Positions 15,767 to 23,902 of a stretch of 31,435 bases of DNA are shown here, one piece after another. The DNA lies in assembly GCA_013151555.1 (NCBI GenBank), contig JAADIA010000012.1, positions 1-31,435 of the forward strand. Direction: 5' to 3'. The notes below the pieces were generated by a model. The model made no database searches, was not told the DNA's origin, and was given only the letters and a program-made list of their open reading frames with translations. Within the stretch, counting starts at the first letter, position 1. Each line of letters opens with the position of its first letter. The stretch is from Nitrospirota bacterium. GTDB lineage: Bacteria; NPL-UPA2; JAADIA01. A program made the translations under genes and the position numbers.

Positions 15767-17044
15767 ATGTCCGATGCTTATCAGGAAACGATTCTGAAAA
15801 ACGGGTTAACGGTGGTTACTTACCAAATGCCTTCTATGGTATCAGCTACGGTGGGACTGTGGTTGAGAGCAGGAGGACGGTTTGAGAACAAGAAAAATAA
15901 CGGTGTCTCTCATTTCCTGGAACACCTTCTGTTCAAAGGAACTACCAGACGGAGCTATCGCCAGGTCAAAGAGGCTATTGAAGGAGTGGGAGGAAGCCTG
16001 AACGGGTTTACAGCCGAGGAAGTTACCTGTTATCTGGCCCAGGTGGTCGGCAAACATCTTCCTCTTACTTTAGATGTCCTTTCCGATATGGTATTGAACC
16101 CTCTCCTCAAAGATGAGGATATGGAAAGGGAAAGGATGGTGATCAAGGAAGAGATTAAGATGTATTTAGACCTTCCGGCATCTTTTGTACATGCTCTCTT
16201 CAGCGAACTTCTCTGGCCGAATCAACCCCTGGGTTTTATGATTGCGGGAAAAATGGAGGTTATCGAATCTTTAAGCCGGAAAGAAATTCTTGCTTATAAG
16301 GAACGTTTATACAATCCCAGTAATCTCGTGGTATCCGTGGCCGGTAAACTTGAGCATGAGAAGGTAGCTAAAGAAACGGAAGGAATTTTTGGGTCTCTTC
16401 CCCGCTGTCGCCGTAATCGCTTCACCCCGGTAAGAGAGAAACAATCCCGGCCGGAGATAAAGATAAGAACCAAAGATACCGAGCAAATGCATCTCTGTCT
16501 GGGAGGAAGAGCTTTACCTCGCAATCACCCTGATAAATATATATTAGGAGTACTCAACATCATTCTGGGAGGTAACATGAGTTCTCGTCTCTTCAACGAG
16601 GTGCGGGAGAAGAGAGGACTGGCTTACGAAATAAGGTCGACCTTATCACCTTTTCACGATACGGGAGCTTTCGTTATCTCTGCCGGGGTGGACAATCGAA
16701 AAGTGACGAAAACGATTCAAGTGATTTTGAAGGAGCTGAACAAAGTTAAATCCAAACCGGTCTCCCGGAAGGAGCTTCGCCGGGCCAAAGATTTTGTTAC
16801 CGGCCAGTTTCTTCTTGCTTTGGAAGATACCTCCAGCTATATGCACTGGTTGGGAGAGAATAAGCTCTGCCTGGGGAAAGTTCCTCCTGTGGAAGAAATA
16901 TTGGAGAAGGTGAACAAGGTAACTACCGATGACCTTATGAGAATAGCAAACCGGATATTTACCAATGATAATCTGAACTTAGCCCTTATCGGACCCCTTA
17001 AAGAGAAGGAAGAAAAGGAAATCAATAAAGTATTTCAGCTTTAG
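15767..17044 (+). CDS. M16B zinc peptidase (processing peptidase-like)
   Basis: 425 residues, the usual length of M16B enzymes. The inverted zinc motif HFLEH (His49, Glu52, His53) is intact, with the downstream EEIKMYLD glutamate as third ligand. The C-terminal half has the R/Y pair region SSRLFNEVREKRGLAYEI typical of the second, inactive M16 repeat. Such proteins cleave peptides in dimeric chambers; bacterial relatives are annotated PqqL/MlpA/YmxG. GGGAGA lies just upstream of the ATG. It follows leuS on the same strand. Confidence 0.92.
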   Translation: MSDAYQETILKNGLTVVTYQMPSMVSATVGLWLRAGGRFENKKNNGVSHFLEHLLFKGTTRRSYRQVKEAIEGVGGSLNGFTAEEVTCYLAQVVGKHLPLTLDVLSDMVLNPLLKDEDMERERMVIKEEIKMYLDLPASFVHALFSELLWPNQPLGFMIAGKMEVIESLSRKEILAYKERLYNPSNLVVSVAGKLEHEKVAKETEGIFGSLPRCRRNRFTPVREKQSRPEIKIRTKDTEQMHLCLGGRALPRNHPDKYILGVLNIILGGNMSSRLFNEVREKRGLAYEIRSTLSPFHDTGAFVISAGVDNRKVTKTIQVILKELNKVKSKPVSRKELRRAKDFVTGQFLLALEDTSSYMHWLGENKLCLGKVPPVEEILEKVNKVTTDDLMRIANRIFTNDNLNLALIGPLKEKEEKEINKVFQL

Positions 17045-17239
17045 GGCGGCACAAAAATCCCATCCTTGATTATGATCCTGCAATTAGAATAATTGTTTGC
17101 CGGACGAGGACGCGCTATATCCTTGCCGTAGATAACGGCTGCAGAGTTATAAAAGAGTCCCTCTGCACTTTGTTCCACAAAACCGAGAACTACATATATG
17201 TTTTTCCTTTTATTCGATGGTCAAGAGAAGTTAGACGAC
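17045..17239. other. Convergent intergenic region
   Basis: 195 bp between the M16 gene and the convergent flavoprotein gene. TGCAGAG (17140-17146) / CTCTGCA (17161-17167) can form a 7-bp stem with a 14-nt loop, without a clear T-tract. It may act as a bidirectional terminator. No tRNA-like structure or gene was found. Confidence 0.4.
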
Positions 17240-17656
17240 TTAAAAATCAATATATTCTTTTGGAGCAAGGTTTAATTCCCTTGTCCATACGAGAGCCTTC
17301 CCTTTGCTTAAGCAAAATGGCGCCAAAACATCATAACCTGCTTTTTCAACAACGGCCTTCAAGAAAGGGAACTTCTCTACAACATTCTTTTTCACTTCCA
17401 GGTCTTCTACCAATTCGACCTTACCGCTAATTCTAATTTGTTTATTTTCCTTTGCACTGTAGAAACACAGTTCCACCAAGGGATTAGCGGTTAGTTGCTT
17501 GAAAAGGTCTTTCGGCTTTCCGGTACTGAACAAAATGCCCTTTTCGTCCGCTTTCACAACCATCATGCCTCTAACCCGGGGCTGTTCGCTATCTTGAGTA
17601 GCGAGGAAAAATACCGGATTCTTATTGATAAACTCAAGTATCTCTTTTCTGGTCAT
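17240..17656 (-). CDS. Pyridoxamine 5'-phosphate oxidase-like flavin-binding protein
   Basis: 138 residues from an ATG preceded by AGGAG (17663-17667) 6 nt upstream; the open frame extends 11 codons further but without support. The sequence starts MTRKEILEFINKNPVFFLAT and continues with QPRVRGMMVV, GILFSTG and FKQLTANPLVELCFY, the split-barrel FMN-binding pattern of small PNPOx-like proteins. The C-terminus KEYIDF is typical of the anaerobe-type subfamily. It is likely a dimeric FMN or F420-like reductase of unknown substrate. It follows typA, about 100 bp away on the same strand. Confidence 0.85.
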   Translation of the reverse strand: MTRKEILEFINKNPVFFLATQDSEQPRVRGMMVVKADEKGILFSTGKPKDLFKQLTANPLVELCFYSAKENKQIRISGKVELVEDLEVKKNVVEKFPFLKAVVEKAGYDVLAPFCLSKGKALVWTRELNLAPKEYIDF

Positions 17657-17752
17657 TTTCTTCTCCTTCCTGTTTAACATTAACTGCAATGCTTTGACAG
17701 CTTTTACCTTATCATTCTCACTTCAGCTTGTCGATGGAAATCGGGGTTTAAT

Positions 17753-19615
17753 CTATGAAAGGGAAGAGGAATCAGCGTCCGGTGCTATTCTTCGTTTACG
17801 AAGTTTTGTTTTTCTTTCATGTTCGGTTAAGTATCGTTTCCTGAGGCGAATATTTTTGGGAGTTATCTCAACCAGTTCATCGTCTTCAATGAATTCCAGA
17901 GCGAATTCCAGGGTCATCTCTCGGGGAGGAATAAGTTTTATTGCCTCATCAGCTCCTGAGGCACGCATATTGGTAAGTTTTTTTTCCCGGGTAGCGTTAA
18001 CAACAATATCACGTCCTTTATTGTTAACTCCGGCAATCATCCCTTCATAAACATCATCTCCCGGATTAATAAAAATCTCTCCTCTTTCCTGAAGTCCATA
18101 CAAAGCATAAGGAACCGCCTTGCCCGAATTCATTGAGATTAAGACCCCGGCCTGACGATGGGTGATTTCACCCTTAAACTTCTGATATTGATAAAAGTTC
18201 TGGTACATAATTCCTGTCCCGCGGGTCATCATTAAAAAGTCGCCTCTAAAACCAATTAAACCCCTTGTCGGGATTAAAAAATTCATCCGTATTGTATTGA
18301 TCGAAGTTACCTGCATATCCTTCATTTCTGCTTTTCTTGCCCCAAGTGCTTCGATGACATTACCCTGATATCCCTGATCAACCTCAACCAGCACTTCTTC
18401 AACAGGCTCAAGGAGATCCTCTCCGGTTTTCATTAATATAACCTGAGGAGAAGAAACCTCAATTTCATAGCCTTCTCTCCGCATTGTTTCAATAAGGATG
18501 GCAAGATGGAGCTCTCCTCTTCCGGATACCTTGAACCTTTCCGTCCCTTCAAGTTCTTCTATCTTGATTCCTACATTGGTCAAGGCTTCGCGCTTAAGCC
18601 TTTCCCGAATATGACGCGAAGTTAAAAACCTGCCGCCGTCCCTTCCGGCAAGAGGACTGGTATTATGCGAAAAAAACATCGAAATAGTCGGCTCATCAAT
18701 TTTTATTTTCGGCAGAGCTTTCGGATTTTTTGCTGAAGCAAGAGTCTCTCCTACGTTCACATTATCAATTCCTGCAATTGATACAATATCACCGGCTTCT
18801 GCACTTTCAACCTCAATCCTTTTCAAACCCTTATATTTTAATATTTTTGTAGCTTTGCCCTGTATTATGGTTCCGTCACTTTTTACCAGAGACATCTGTT
18901 CCCCATTCTTTATTTTTCCATGAACAATACGACCGGTTGAAATACGGCCGACATAAGAATCATAATCCAACATAGTTATCAACATTTGAAAAGACTTTGT
19001 CGGATCAGCAGCTGGAGGCAGTACCCGGTGAAGTATTGTATCAAGAAGAGGTTTCACATCTTTGCTTTCCTCCTCCAGGTCAAGAGTTGCTGTCCCTTCT
19101 TTCCCCGAAGCAAAAACAATGGGAAAATCCAACTGTTCATCAGTTGCATTCAATTCACAAAAAAGATCAAAAGTCATATCAGCGACCTTATGCGGCCGGG
19201 CGTTTGGCCTGTCAATCTTATTTACAACCAGAATTGGTTTAAGATGCAGCTCTAAAGATTTTCTGAGAACAAATTTTGTTTGCGGCATGGGACCTTCAAA
19301 CGCATCTACGAGCAGAAGCACCCCATCTACCATTTTCAGAATTCTTTCCACTTCGCTTCCAAAATCAGCATGGCCAGGAGTATCAACTATATTGAACTGG
19401 ACTCCTTTATAAGAAAAAGATGCATTTTTTGAAAAAATAGTTATTCCCCGTTCTTTTTCCAGCGGATTTGAATCCATGATTGTAGTCTCGCCATTCTTGA
19501 ATTCATATGCTCCCGTCTGTTTTAAAAGAGCATCCACAAGCGTTGTTTTCCCATGGTCGACATGGGCGATAATGGCGACATTTCTCATATCTTTTCTACG
19601 TTTCTGATTAGGCAT
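17753..19615 (-). CDS. typA: Translational GTPase TypA/BipA
   Basis: 620 residues from the chosen ATG, near the family's 605-615. GTPase motifs are AHVDHGKTTL (G1), a RGITI switch (G2), DTPGHADFG (G3) and NKIDRP (G4). The EF-G-like domains and the BipA-specific C-terminus (IRMNFLIPTRGLIGFRGDFLMMTRGTG) follow. It binds the ribosome and helps assembly and stress adaptation. The frame is open to 19708, but a consensus promoter with its -35 at 19703-19708 makes that start impossible; the ATG at 19613-19615 gives the normal N-terminus and a leader of roughly 55-60 nt. Confidence 0.96.
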   Translation of the reverse strand: MPNQKRRKDMRNVAIIAHVDHGKTTLVDALLKQTGAYEFKNGETTIMDSNPLEKERGITIFSKNASFSYKGVQFNIVDTPGHADFGSEVERILKMVDGVLLLVDAFEGPMPQTKFVLRKSLELHLKPILVVNKIDRPNARPHKVADMTFDLFCELNATDEQLDFPIVFASGKEGTATLDLEEESKDVKPLLDTILHRVLPPAADPTKSFQMLITMLDYDSYVGRISTGRIVHGKIKNGEQMSLVKSDGTIIQGKATKILKYKGLKRIEVESAEAGDIVSIAGIDNVNVGETLASAKNPKALPKIKIDEPTISMFFSHNTSPLAGRDGGRFLTSRHIRERLKREALTNVGIKIEELEGTERFKVSGRGELHLAILIETMRREGYEIEVSSPQVILMKTGEDLLEPVEEVLVEVDQGYQGNVIEALGARKAEMKDMQVTSINTIRMNFLIPTRGLIGFRGDFLMMTRGTGIMYQNFYQYQKFKGEITHRQAGVLISMNSGKAVPYALYGLQERGEIFINPGDDVYEGMIAGVNNKGRDIVVNATREKKLTNMRASGADEAIKLIPPREMTLEFALEFIEDDELVEITPKNIRLRKRYLTEHERKTKLRKRRIAPDADSSSLS

Positions 19616-19623
19616 ACTCGTAA

Positions 19624-19692
19624 TTTCCCTTTCTTCTTTCGTCCGGTTTGCTTCTTTGTAAGATTTATCTTGAGAAGAGATTATAGTTTTTC
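19624..19692 (-). repeat. Dispersed repeat copy A (typA leader)
   Basis: About 65 bp, nearly identical to 23824-23892, with only scattered substitutions between the copies. Shared blocks include CTTTCTTCTTTCGTCCGG and ATTTATCTTGAGAAGAGATT on the plus strand. This copy makes up almost the whole predicted typA 5' leader and ends at the promoter -10. On the minus strand it contains AAGAT-AA-ATCTT, a small hairpin. Confidence 0.85.
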
Positions 19693-19708
19693 CCCTTACC
19701 ATTGTCAA
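19680..19708 (-). promoter_or_regulatory. Consensus sigma70 promoter of typA
   Basis: On the minus strand TTGACA (19703-19708) and TATAAT (19680-19685) are separated by exactly 17 bp, a full match to consensus. Transcription should start near 19673. Confidence 0.85.
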
Positions 19709-19746
19709 GAGAATTAGTTGTGTGTCCTGATTAGTCCCCGGATTTT

Positions 19747-21018
19747 TTATCTCCTGCCCATCGCTTTCACAAGACTTGCTTCGGCAACCTTGTAATCATA
19801 AAGGGCCTTGATATAGGCTGTCTTTGCATTGGTCAGAGCTACCTCTGCATCTGTAAGCTCTATGGGATTGCCTACCCCGGCTTTATACCTGCCGTTTGCG
19901 ATATTGAGGTTTTCTTTTGCCTGTTTTACGGTAAGTTCGGCAACGGGAATTCTTTCCTCCGCCTCTTTAAGATTTAGATATGACTCCTGTACTTCAAGGA
20001 ATATGTTTTGCTTCAATGCTTCCTCATTTGCCTCTAAAACCCGGAGTTTTTGCCTTGCTTCCTCTACTTGGTATTTCGTTGAAAATCCACTGAATAGAGG
20101 GAATGATAGGGTTACTCCTAAACTCCAGGCGTGAGTAAGGGGAAACCTTTCTCCCGACCAACTGTAATCCGCATTTCCTGAGAGGGTAGGGTAATAACCT
20201 TTTTTGGCAAGTTTCACGGATTCCTCCAAGGCCTTTTTCCGGTAACTGATAGATTGGAAGTCGGGTCTTTGTTTGTATGCTCTCCGTAGAGCCTCTTTGA
20301 AGGTTACATCATATTTCTGAAATACCAGGTTATCTTCAATGGCATACGGGGGGGCATCGGGAATACCCATGGTATTATTCAAGTCTGCCTTTGTCGTCCT
20401 GAGGGCATTTAACGCAATTAAGAGATTCAGTTTTGCGTTGCTCAAGTCTACCTCTGCCTTTGTTACATCAAACTTCGGTCTCGAGCCGGCTTCATAGAAA
20501 TTCTTTGCCTGCTTTAAATGCTGCCGGAACTGCGTCACGGTCTCCATGGCAACGTCTCTCTTTCTCCGGGCCTTTAATACCCCGAAGTATGCCTGTTTGA
20601 CCTTGAAAATTATCTGCTCTGAAGTATTCTCAAAGTCCGAGTGGGATGAATCCATATTTAATCTCCGGGTTTTCATCTGCGTTGCGGTTTTGCCGAAATC
20701 ATAGATATTCTGCTTGAGAGTGACTCTTCCGGTATATTCGTCAAAGGCCCGGTTGGTAGTTTCTAATGCCGGAGAATACCGGCTGTATCCCGACGACAAA
20801 CTGATTTGCGGATAATAACCGGCCTTTGCCTGACCTATCCGGCTTTGATTGATACCCACGGTACTCCTGGCAGCGATAATATCCGGATGATTTTTAAGGG
20901 CTATCTTTATACATTGCCCGAGATTAAGGGTCTCGCCCTTTTTTATAATTTCCCCGGCACCTGCCGGAGAGGGAATAATGAATACTATTAATAGCAGCAT
21001 AAAAATCGACCGTTGCAT
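19747..21018 (-). CDS. TolC-family outer membrane efflux protein
   Basis: 423 residues with a signal peptide (basic MQRS, hydrophobic FMLLLIVFIIP, cleavage likely after AGAG). Two homologous halves of the outer membrane efflux fold are visible: LGQCIKIALKNHPDIIAA opens the first, and FKEALRRAYKQRPDF opens the second, each followed by long alpha-helical coiled segments. The last part, IELTDAEVALTNAKTAYIKALYDYKVAEASL, is typical of the family. It forms the trimeric outer-membrane channel of the pump encoded just upstream by emrA and emrB (76 bp gap). Confidence 0.93.
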   Translation of the reverse strand: MQRSIFMLLLIVFIIPSPAGAGEIIKKGETLNLGQCIKIALKNHPDIIAARSTVGINQSRIGQAKAGYYPQISLSSGYSRYSPALETTNRAFDEYTGRVTLKQNIYDFGKTATQMKTRRLNMDSSHSDFENTSEQIIFKVKQAYFGVLKARRKRDVAMETVTQFRQHLKQAKNFYEAGSRPKFDVTKAEVDLSNAKLNLLIALNALRTTKADLNNTMGIPDAPPYAIEDNLVFQKYDVTFKEALRRAYKQRPDFQSISYRKKALEESVKLAKKGYYPTLSGNADYSWSGERFPLTHAWSLGVTLSFPLFSGFSTKYQVEEARQKLRVLEANEEALKQNIFLEVQESYLNLKEAEERIPVAELTVKQAKENLNIANGRYKAGVGNPIELTDAEVALTNAKTAYIKALYDYKVAEASLVKAMGRR

Positions 21019-21094
21019 GTTACCTCCCCTAAACTACGTCTTTGATCGTGGCAATCGTTTTATAAAACTTGTGTAGTCAATAAAAATGGAGCCC

Positions 21095-22636
21095 TTAAGG
21101 CGTTTTCTTAATAAACTCTCTCCCGGTCTTCAATAAGAAGATAAGAGGAATTGAGATGACAAAGAGACCTGTTATAAGAAAAAATACATGATTATATGCA
21201 AGCATAGCTGCCTGTCTTATAATCCCCCCATCTAAAATTCTCAAGGCCTGGTGATGTGCCGTTACCGGGTCTGCGCCTTTATTGAGCATGGCTCCTGTGA
21301 GCATATTTAACCATTTAGAGGTAATATCTCTGAAATTTGTTACATTCCCGCCCAGGATAGCCCGGTAACTGTTTTCCCCGCCTGCCAACTTAGTGGCAAC
21401 AATGGCGATACCGATACTGCCGAACAACTGACGGACGACACCGTACAGTCCGGTAGCCGCCGTCATTTCAGGTTTTTTAATTGTTGACAGGGATGCAGTA
21501 GTCAAAGCTATGAATATCAGGCCGAATCCTACTCCTTGCCAGAACTGGGGAAAGAATAGCCCCCAGAGATTTACATTCAGGGACAGGTGCGAAAACTCCC
21601 AGAAAGATATGGCGCTGACAATAAGACCTGTGCCGATTAAAAGTCTGGGTCCGGCTCTGTTATAGAGCTTCCCGGCAAGAGGCATTGTTATGGCCATAGC
21701 AATGCTTCTTGGTATGAGAGCTATCCCCGAGCTAAGGGCAGAGTATCCCATGAGTAGCTGTAGGAACATCGGTAAAAGGAAGAGACTGCCGTAAAGGCCT
21801 ATTCCCAGGATACCGCCTATCAGCGTTCCGGAGGCAAAATTAATATCTTTAAGGATTCGCAAATTTACAGCCGGTTTATCAATGGTCAGTTCTCTCCAGA
21901 TAAAGAGCAATATCCCGGTCAGGGAGATTAGGGCAAGATATTTGATAAGGTCGGATTCAAACCAGTTGTTCTGTCTTCCCTTCTCGAGCATTATCTGTAA
22001 GGTGCCGAGAGCTACTATCAAAAGGCCAAGACCGATAAAATCGATCTTACCTTTTTCTCTTTTGAGATAAGGCGGATCCTGGATAAAACGTCTTACCATT
22101 ATAATGCTTATAATACCAACAGGAACGTTAATATAAAATATCCATGGCCATGAATAGTGGTTTATTAACCATCCTCCCAGCGTGGGGCCGAAGGCCGGCC
22201 CGAGGACAACTCCAAGTCCATATATTCCCATAGCTGTCCCCTGTTCTTCTCTGGGAAATGTCTCTCTGATAATGGCCAGAGAGAGCGGGATGAGGCTGCC
22301 GCCGCCTATTCCCTGGATAATCCTGAAGGTTACCAGGGATGACATGTTCCAGGACATTCCGCAAAGTATGGAGCTTATGGTGAAGAGAAATACGCTGAAT
22401 ATATAGAACCGTTTGCGTCCGAAACGGGAACTTAGCAAGGAGGCAAGGGGCATCATAATGACAGTTGAGAGGATGTATCCGGTTATAACCCAGGTTATCT
22501 CTTCAATAGATGCGCCCAGATTGCCGCGCATATAGGGTAGGGCCACATTTACAATGCTTGCGTCGAGGACGCTCATAAGAGTGCCTGTCATTACCGCTAA
22601 AGTGATAATCCATTTATTTGCCCCTGTTTCTTTCAT
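21095..22636 (-). CDS. emrB: DHA2-family drug:H+ antiporter (EmrB-like), 14 TM
   Basis: 513 residues with 14 hydrophobic segments. TM1 contains LMSVLDASIVNVALP, the DHA2 signature (motif D1). SSRFGRKRFY is MFS motif A, and GLGVVLGPAFGPTLGG is antiporter motif C. The gene overlaps the end of emrA by 23 bp, so the two are translationally coupled. It exports hydrophobic toxic compounds in exchange for protons, delivering them through EmrA and TolC. The actual substrates cannot be told. Confidence 0.94.
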   Translation of the reverse strand: MKETGANKWIITLAVMTGTLMSVLDASIVNVALPYMRGNLGASIEEITWVITGYILSTVIMMPLASLLSSRFGRKRFYIFSVFLFTISSILCGMSWNMSSLVTFRIIQGIGGGSLIPLSLAIIRETFPREEQGTAMGIYGLGVVLGPAFGPTLGGWLINHYSWPWIFYINVPVGIISIIMVRRFIQDPPYLKREKGKIDFIGLGLLIVALGTLQIMLEKGRQNNWFESDLIKYLALISLTGILLFIWRELTIDKPAVNLRILKDINFASGTLIGGILGIGLYGSLFLLPMFLQLLMGYSALSSGIALIPRSIAMAITMPLAGKLYNRAGPRLLIGTGLIVSAISFWEFSHLSLNVNLWGLFFPQFWQGVGFGLIFIALTTASLSTIKKPEMTAATGLYGVVRQLFGSIGIAIVATKLAGGENSYRAILGGNVTNFRDITSKWLNMLTGAMLNKGADPVTAHHQALRILDGGIIRQAAMLAYNHVFFLITGLFVISIPLIFLLKTGREFIKKTP

Positions 22637-23723
22637 CCGGCTTTATATCCTTCAGCTTTATGCCTTTCCTGACGGCCGTATCAACATAGGTAGTTACCGA
22701 CAGCCCGGGCCATAAAGTATATGATAGGTTTGATTCTGAGTCTATAATTATTTTAACCGGGATCCGCTGGACGACTTTGATGAAATTTCCGGTGGCATTT
22801 TCGGGCGGAAGCAGGCTGAAGACAGACCCGGTTCCGGGCTGAAAACTGCCTACATGTCCCTTCAGTATTACCCCGGGATAGGCATCTACCTTAATGTCAA
22901 CCGGTTGACCGGACCGCATGTTGTTTATCTGGGTTTCCTTAAAGTTGGCCACTACCCAGACGTCCCTGGTATCCACTATTGCCAAAAGCGGCTGTCCCGG
23001 CTGTACATATTTACCTCTCTCCACATTTTTCATGGCAATCCTCCCGGAAATGGGAGCGACTACCAGAGTCCTTCTTAAATTGATTTTTGCCAGACCGAGA
23101 GATGCCTCGGCCTCTTTAATCCTGAAATTCTGGGCCTTTGAACTGTCATTTAAAGGTTGAATTGCTGCCTTGGCCTCGGCAACGGCAGCCTGGGACGCAT
23201 CTCTATTGGCTTGCGCTACCATCCATTGGGATTCTATATGGTCATACTTGCTTTGTGAAACCACATTTTCTTTAAGCAGTCTTTTAGTGCGTTTCAACTC
23301 TTTTGAGGCCAGCATTTTTTCTGCCATAGTGGCTTTAAGAACAGCTTGTGCCCGGGCCAAGGCCTTTTTCTTCTCTTCGATAGAGGCTTCTATGGCATCT
23401 CTCTGTGCTATCATGGTCGAGAGGTTTCTTTCCTTTTCCTTGAAAAGATAGAGATAATCGTCACTATAAATTTTCAAAAGCGGTTCCCCTGTCTTGATAA
23501 ACTGATTGTCATTAACAAAAACCTTTATTACTTTACCCTTAACCTCAGCACTTACAGGAACAATCGTTCCCTTTATATGAGCATCATTAGTACTCACATG
23601 GGAAAGAAAATAGAGATATTTTGGGATAAAATAAATACCGGCAAGGATTATTACAACTGCAAGAATTGATCTTAATATCCGCTTTTTTCTATAATGAGAA
23701 GAAATTGCTTTTTCTTTATCCAT
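22614..23723 (-). CDS. emrA: HlyD/EmrA-type membrane fusion protein
   Basis: 369 residues. A basic N-terminus (HYRKKRILRS) precedes a single TM (ILAVVIILAGIYFIPKYLYF). The first lipoyl half VSTNDAHIKGTIVPVSAEVKGKVIKVFVNDNQFIKTGEPLLKI is the standard EmrA signature, followed by a long helical hairpin (about 75-190). The second lipoyl half has VVAPISGRIAMKNVERGKYVQPGQPL, then the beta-barrel. It links the inner-membrane antiporter to the outer-membrane channel. It is the first gene of emrA-emrB-tolC. AGGGA lies 7-10 nt upstream of the ATG. Confidence 0.94.
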   Translation of the reverse strand: MDKEKAISSHYRKKRILRSILAVVIILAGIYFIPKYLYFLSHVSTNDAHIKGTIVPVSAEVKGKVIKVFVNDNQFIKTGEPLLKIYSDDYLYLFKEKERNLSTMIAQRDAIEASIEEKKKALARAQAVLKATMAEKMLASKELKRTKRLLKENVVSQSKYDHIESQWMVAQANRDASQAAVAEAKAAIQPLNDSSKAQNFRIKEAEASLGLAKINLRRTLVVAPISGRIAMKNVERGKYVQPGQPLLAIVDTRDVWVVANFKETQINNMRSGQPVDIKVDAYPGVILKGHVGSFQPGTGSVFSLLPPENATGNFIKVVQRIPVKIIIDSESNLSYTLWPGLSVTTYVDTAVRKGIKLKDIKPDERNRGK

Positions 23724-23788
23724 AGTTTATTCCCTGATTTTACTCTTTTTCCTGCCTCATCCTGTCTCTACCACTAAATCCTGAATCG

Positions 23789-23814
23789 GAATCGGGGGAC
23801 AGAATCGGGGGACA
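23789..23814. repeat. Perfect tandem 13-mer
   Basis: GAATCGGGGGACA occurs twice back to back (23789-23801, 23802-23814), with a partial GAATCG at 23783. It lies in the gap between the phosphoesterase gene and emrA, next to repeat copy B. Confidence 0.85.
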
Positions 23815-23823
23815 CAATATCTG

Positions 23824-23892
23824 TTTCTCTTTCTTCTTTCGTCCGGCTTTCTTCTTTTTAAAATTTATCTTGAGAAGAGATTCCGGTTTTTT
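23824..23892 (-). repeat. Dispersed repeat copy B (upstream of emrA)
   Basis: Second copy of the typA-leader repeat at 19624-19692, in the same orientation relative to the downstream minus-strand gene. Here the -10 TATAAT seen in copy A is replaced by a CCGGAAT-like sequence, and the AAGAT/ATCTT hairpin is broken. It lies between the phosphoesterase stop (23903) and the emrA start (23723). Confidence 0.85.
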
Positions 23893-23902
23893 TATAAAGG
23901 CA

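Noticed and set aside
17045-17239. tRNA or small RNA gene in the convergent gap
   Set aside because: No TTCGA-type arm or cloverleaf could be drawn; only one 7-bp inverted repeat is present.
17625-18050. Plus-strand open frame of 141 codons
   Set aside because: Ser/Arg-rich antisense to the end of typA; no support.
19616-19708. Longer N-terminus for TypA
   Set aside because: It would begin inside the -35 of a consensus promoter and is encoded by a dispersed repeat; the family N-terminus starts at 19615.
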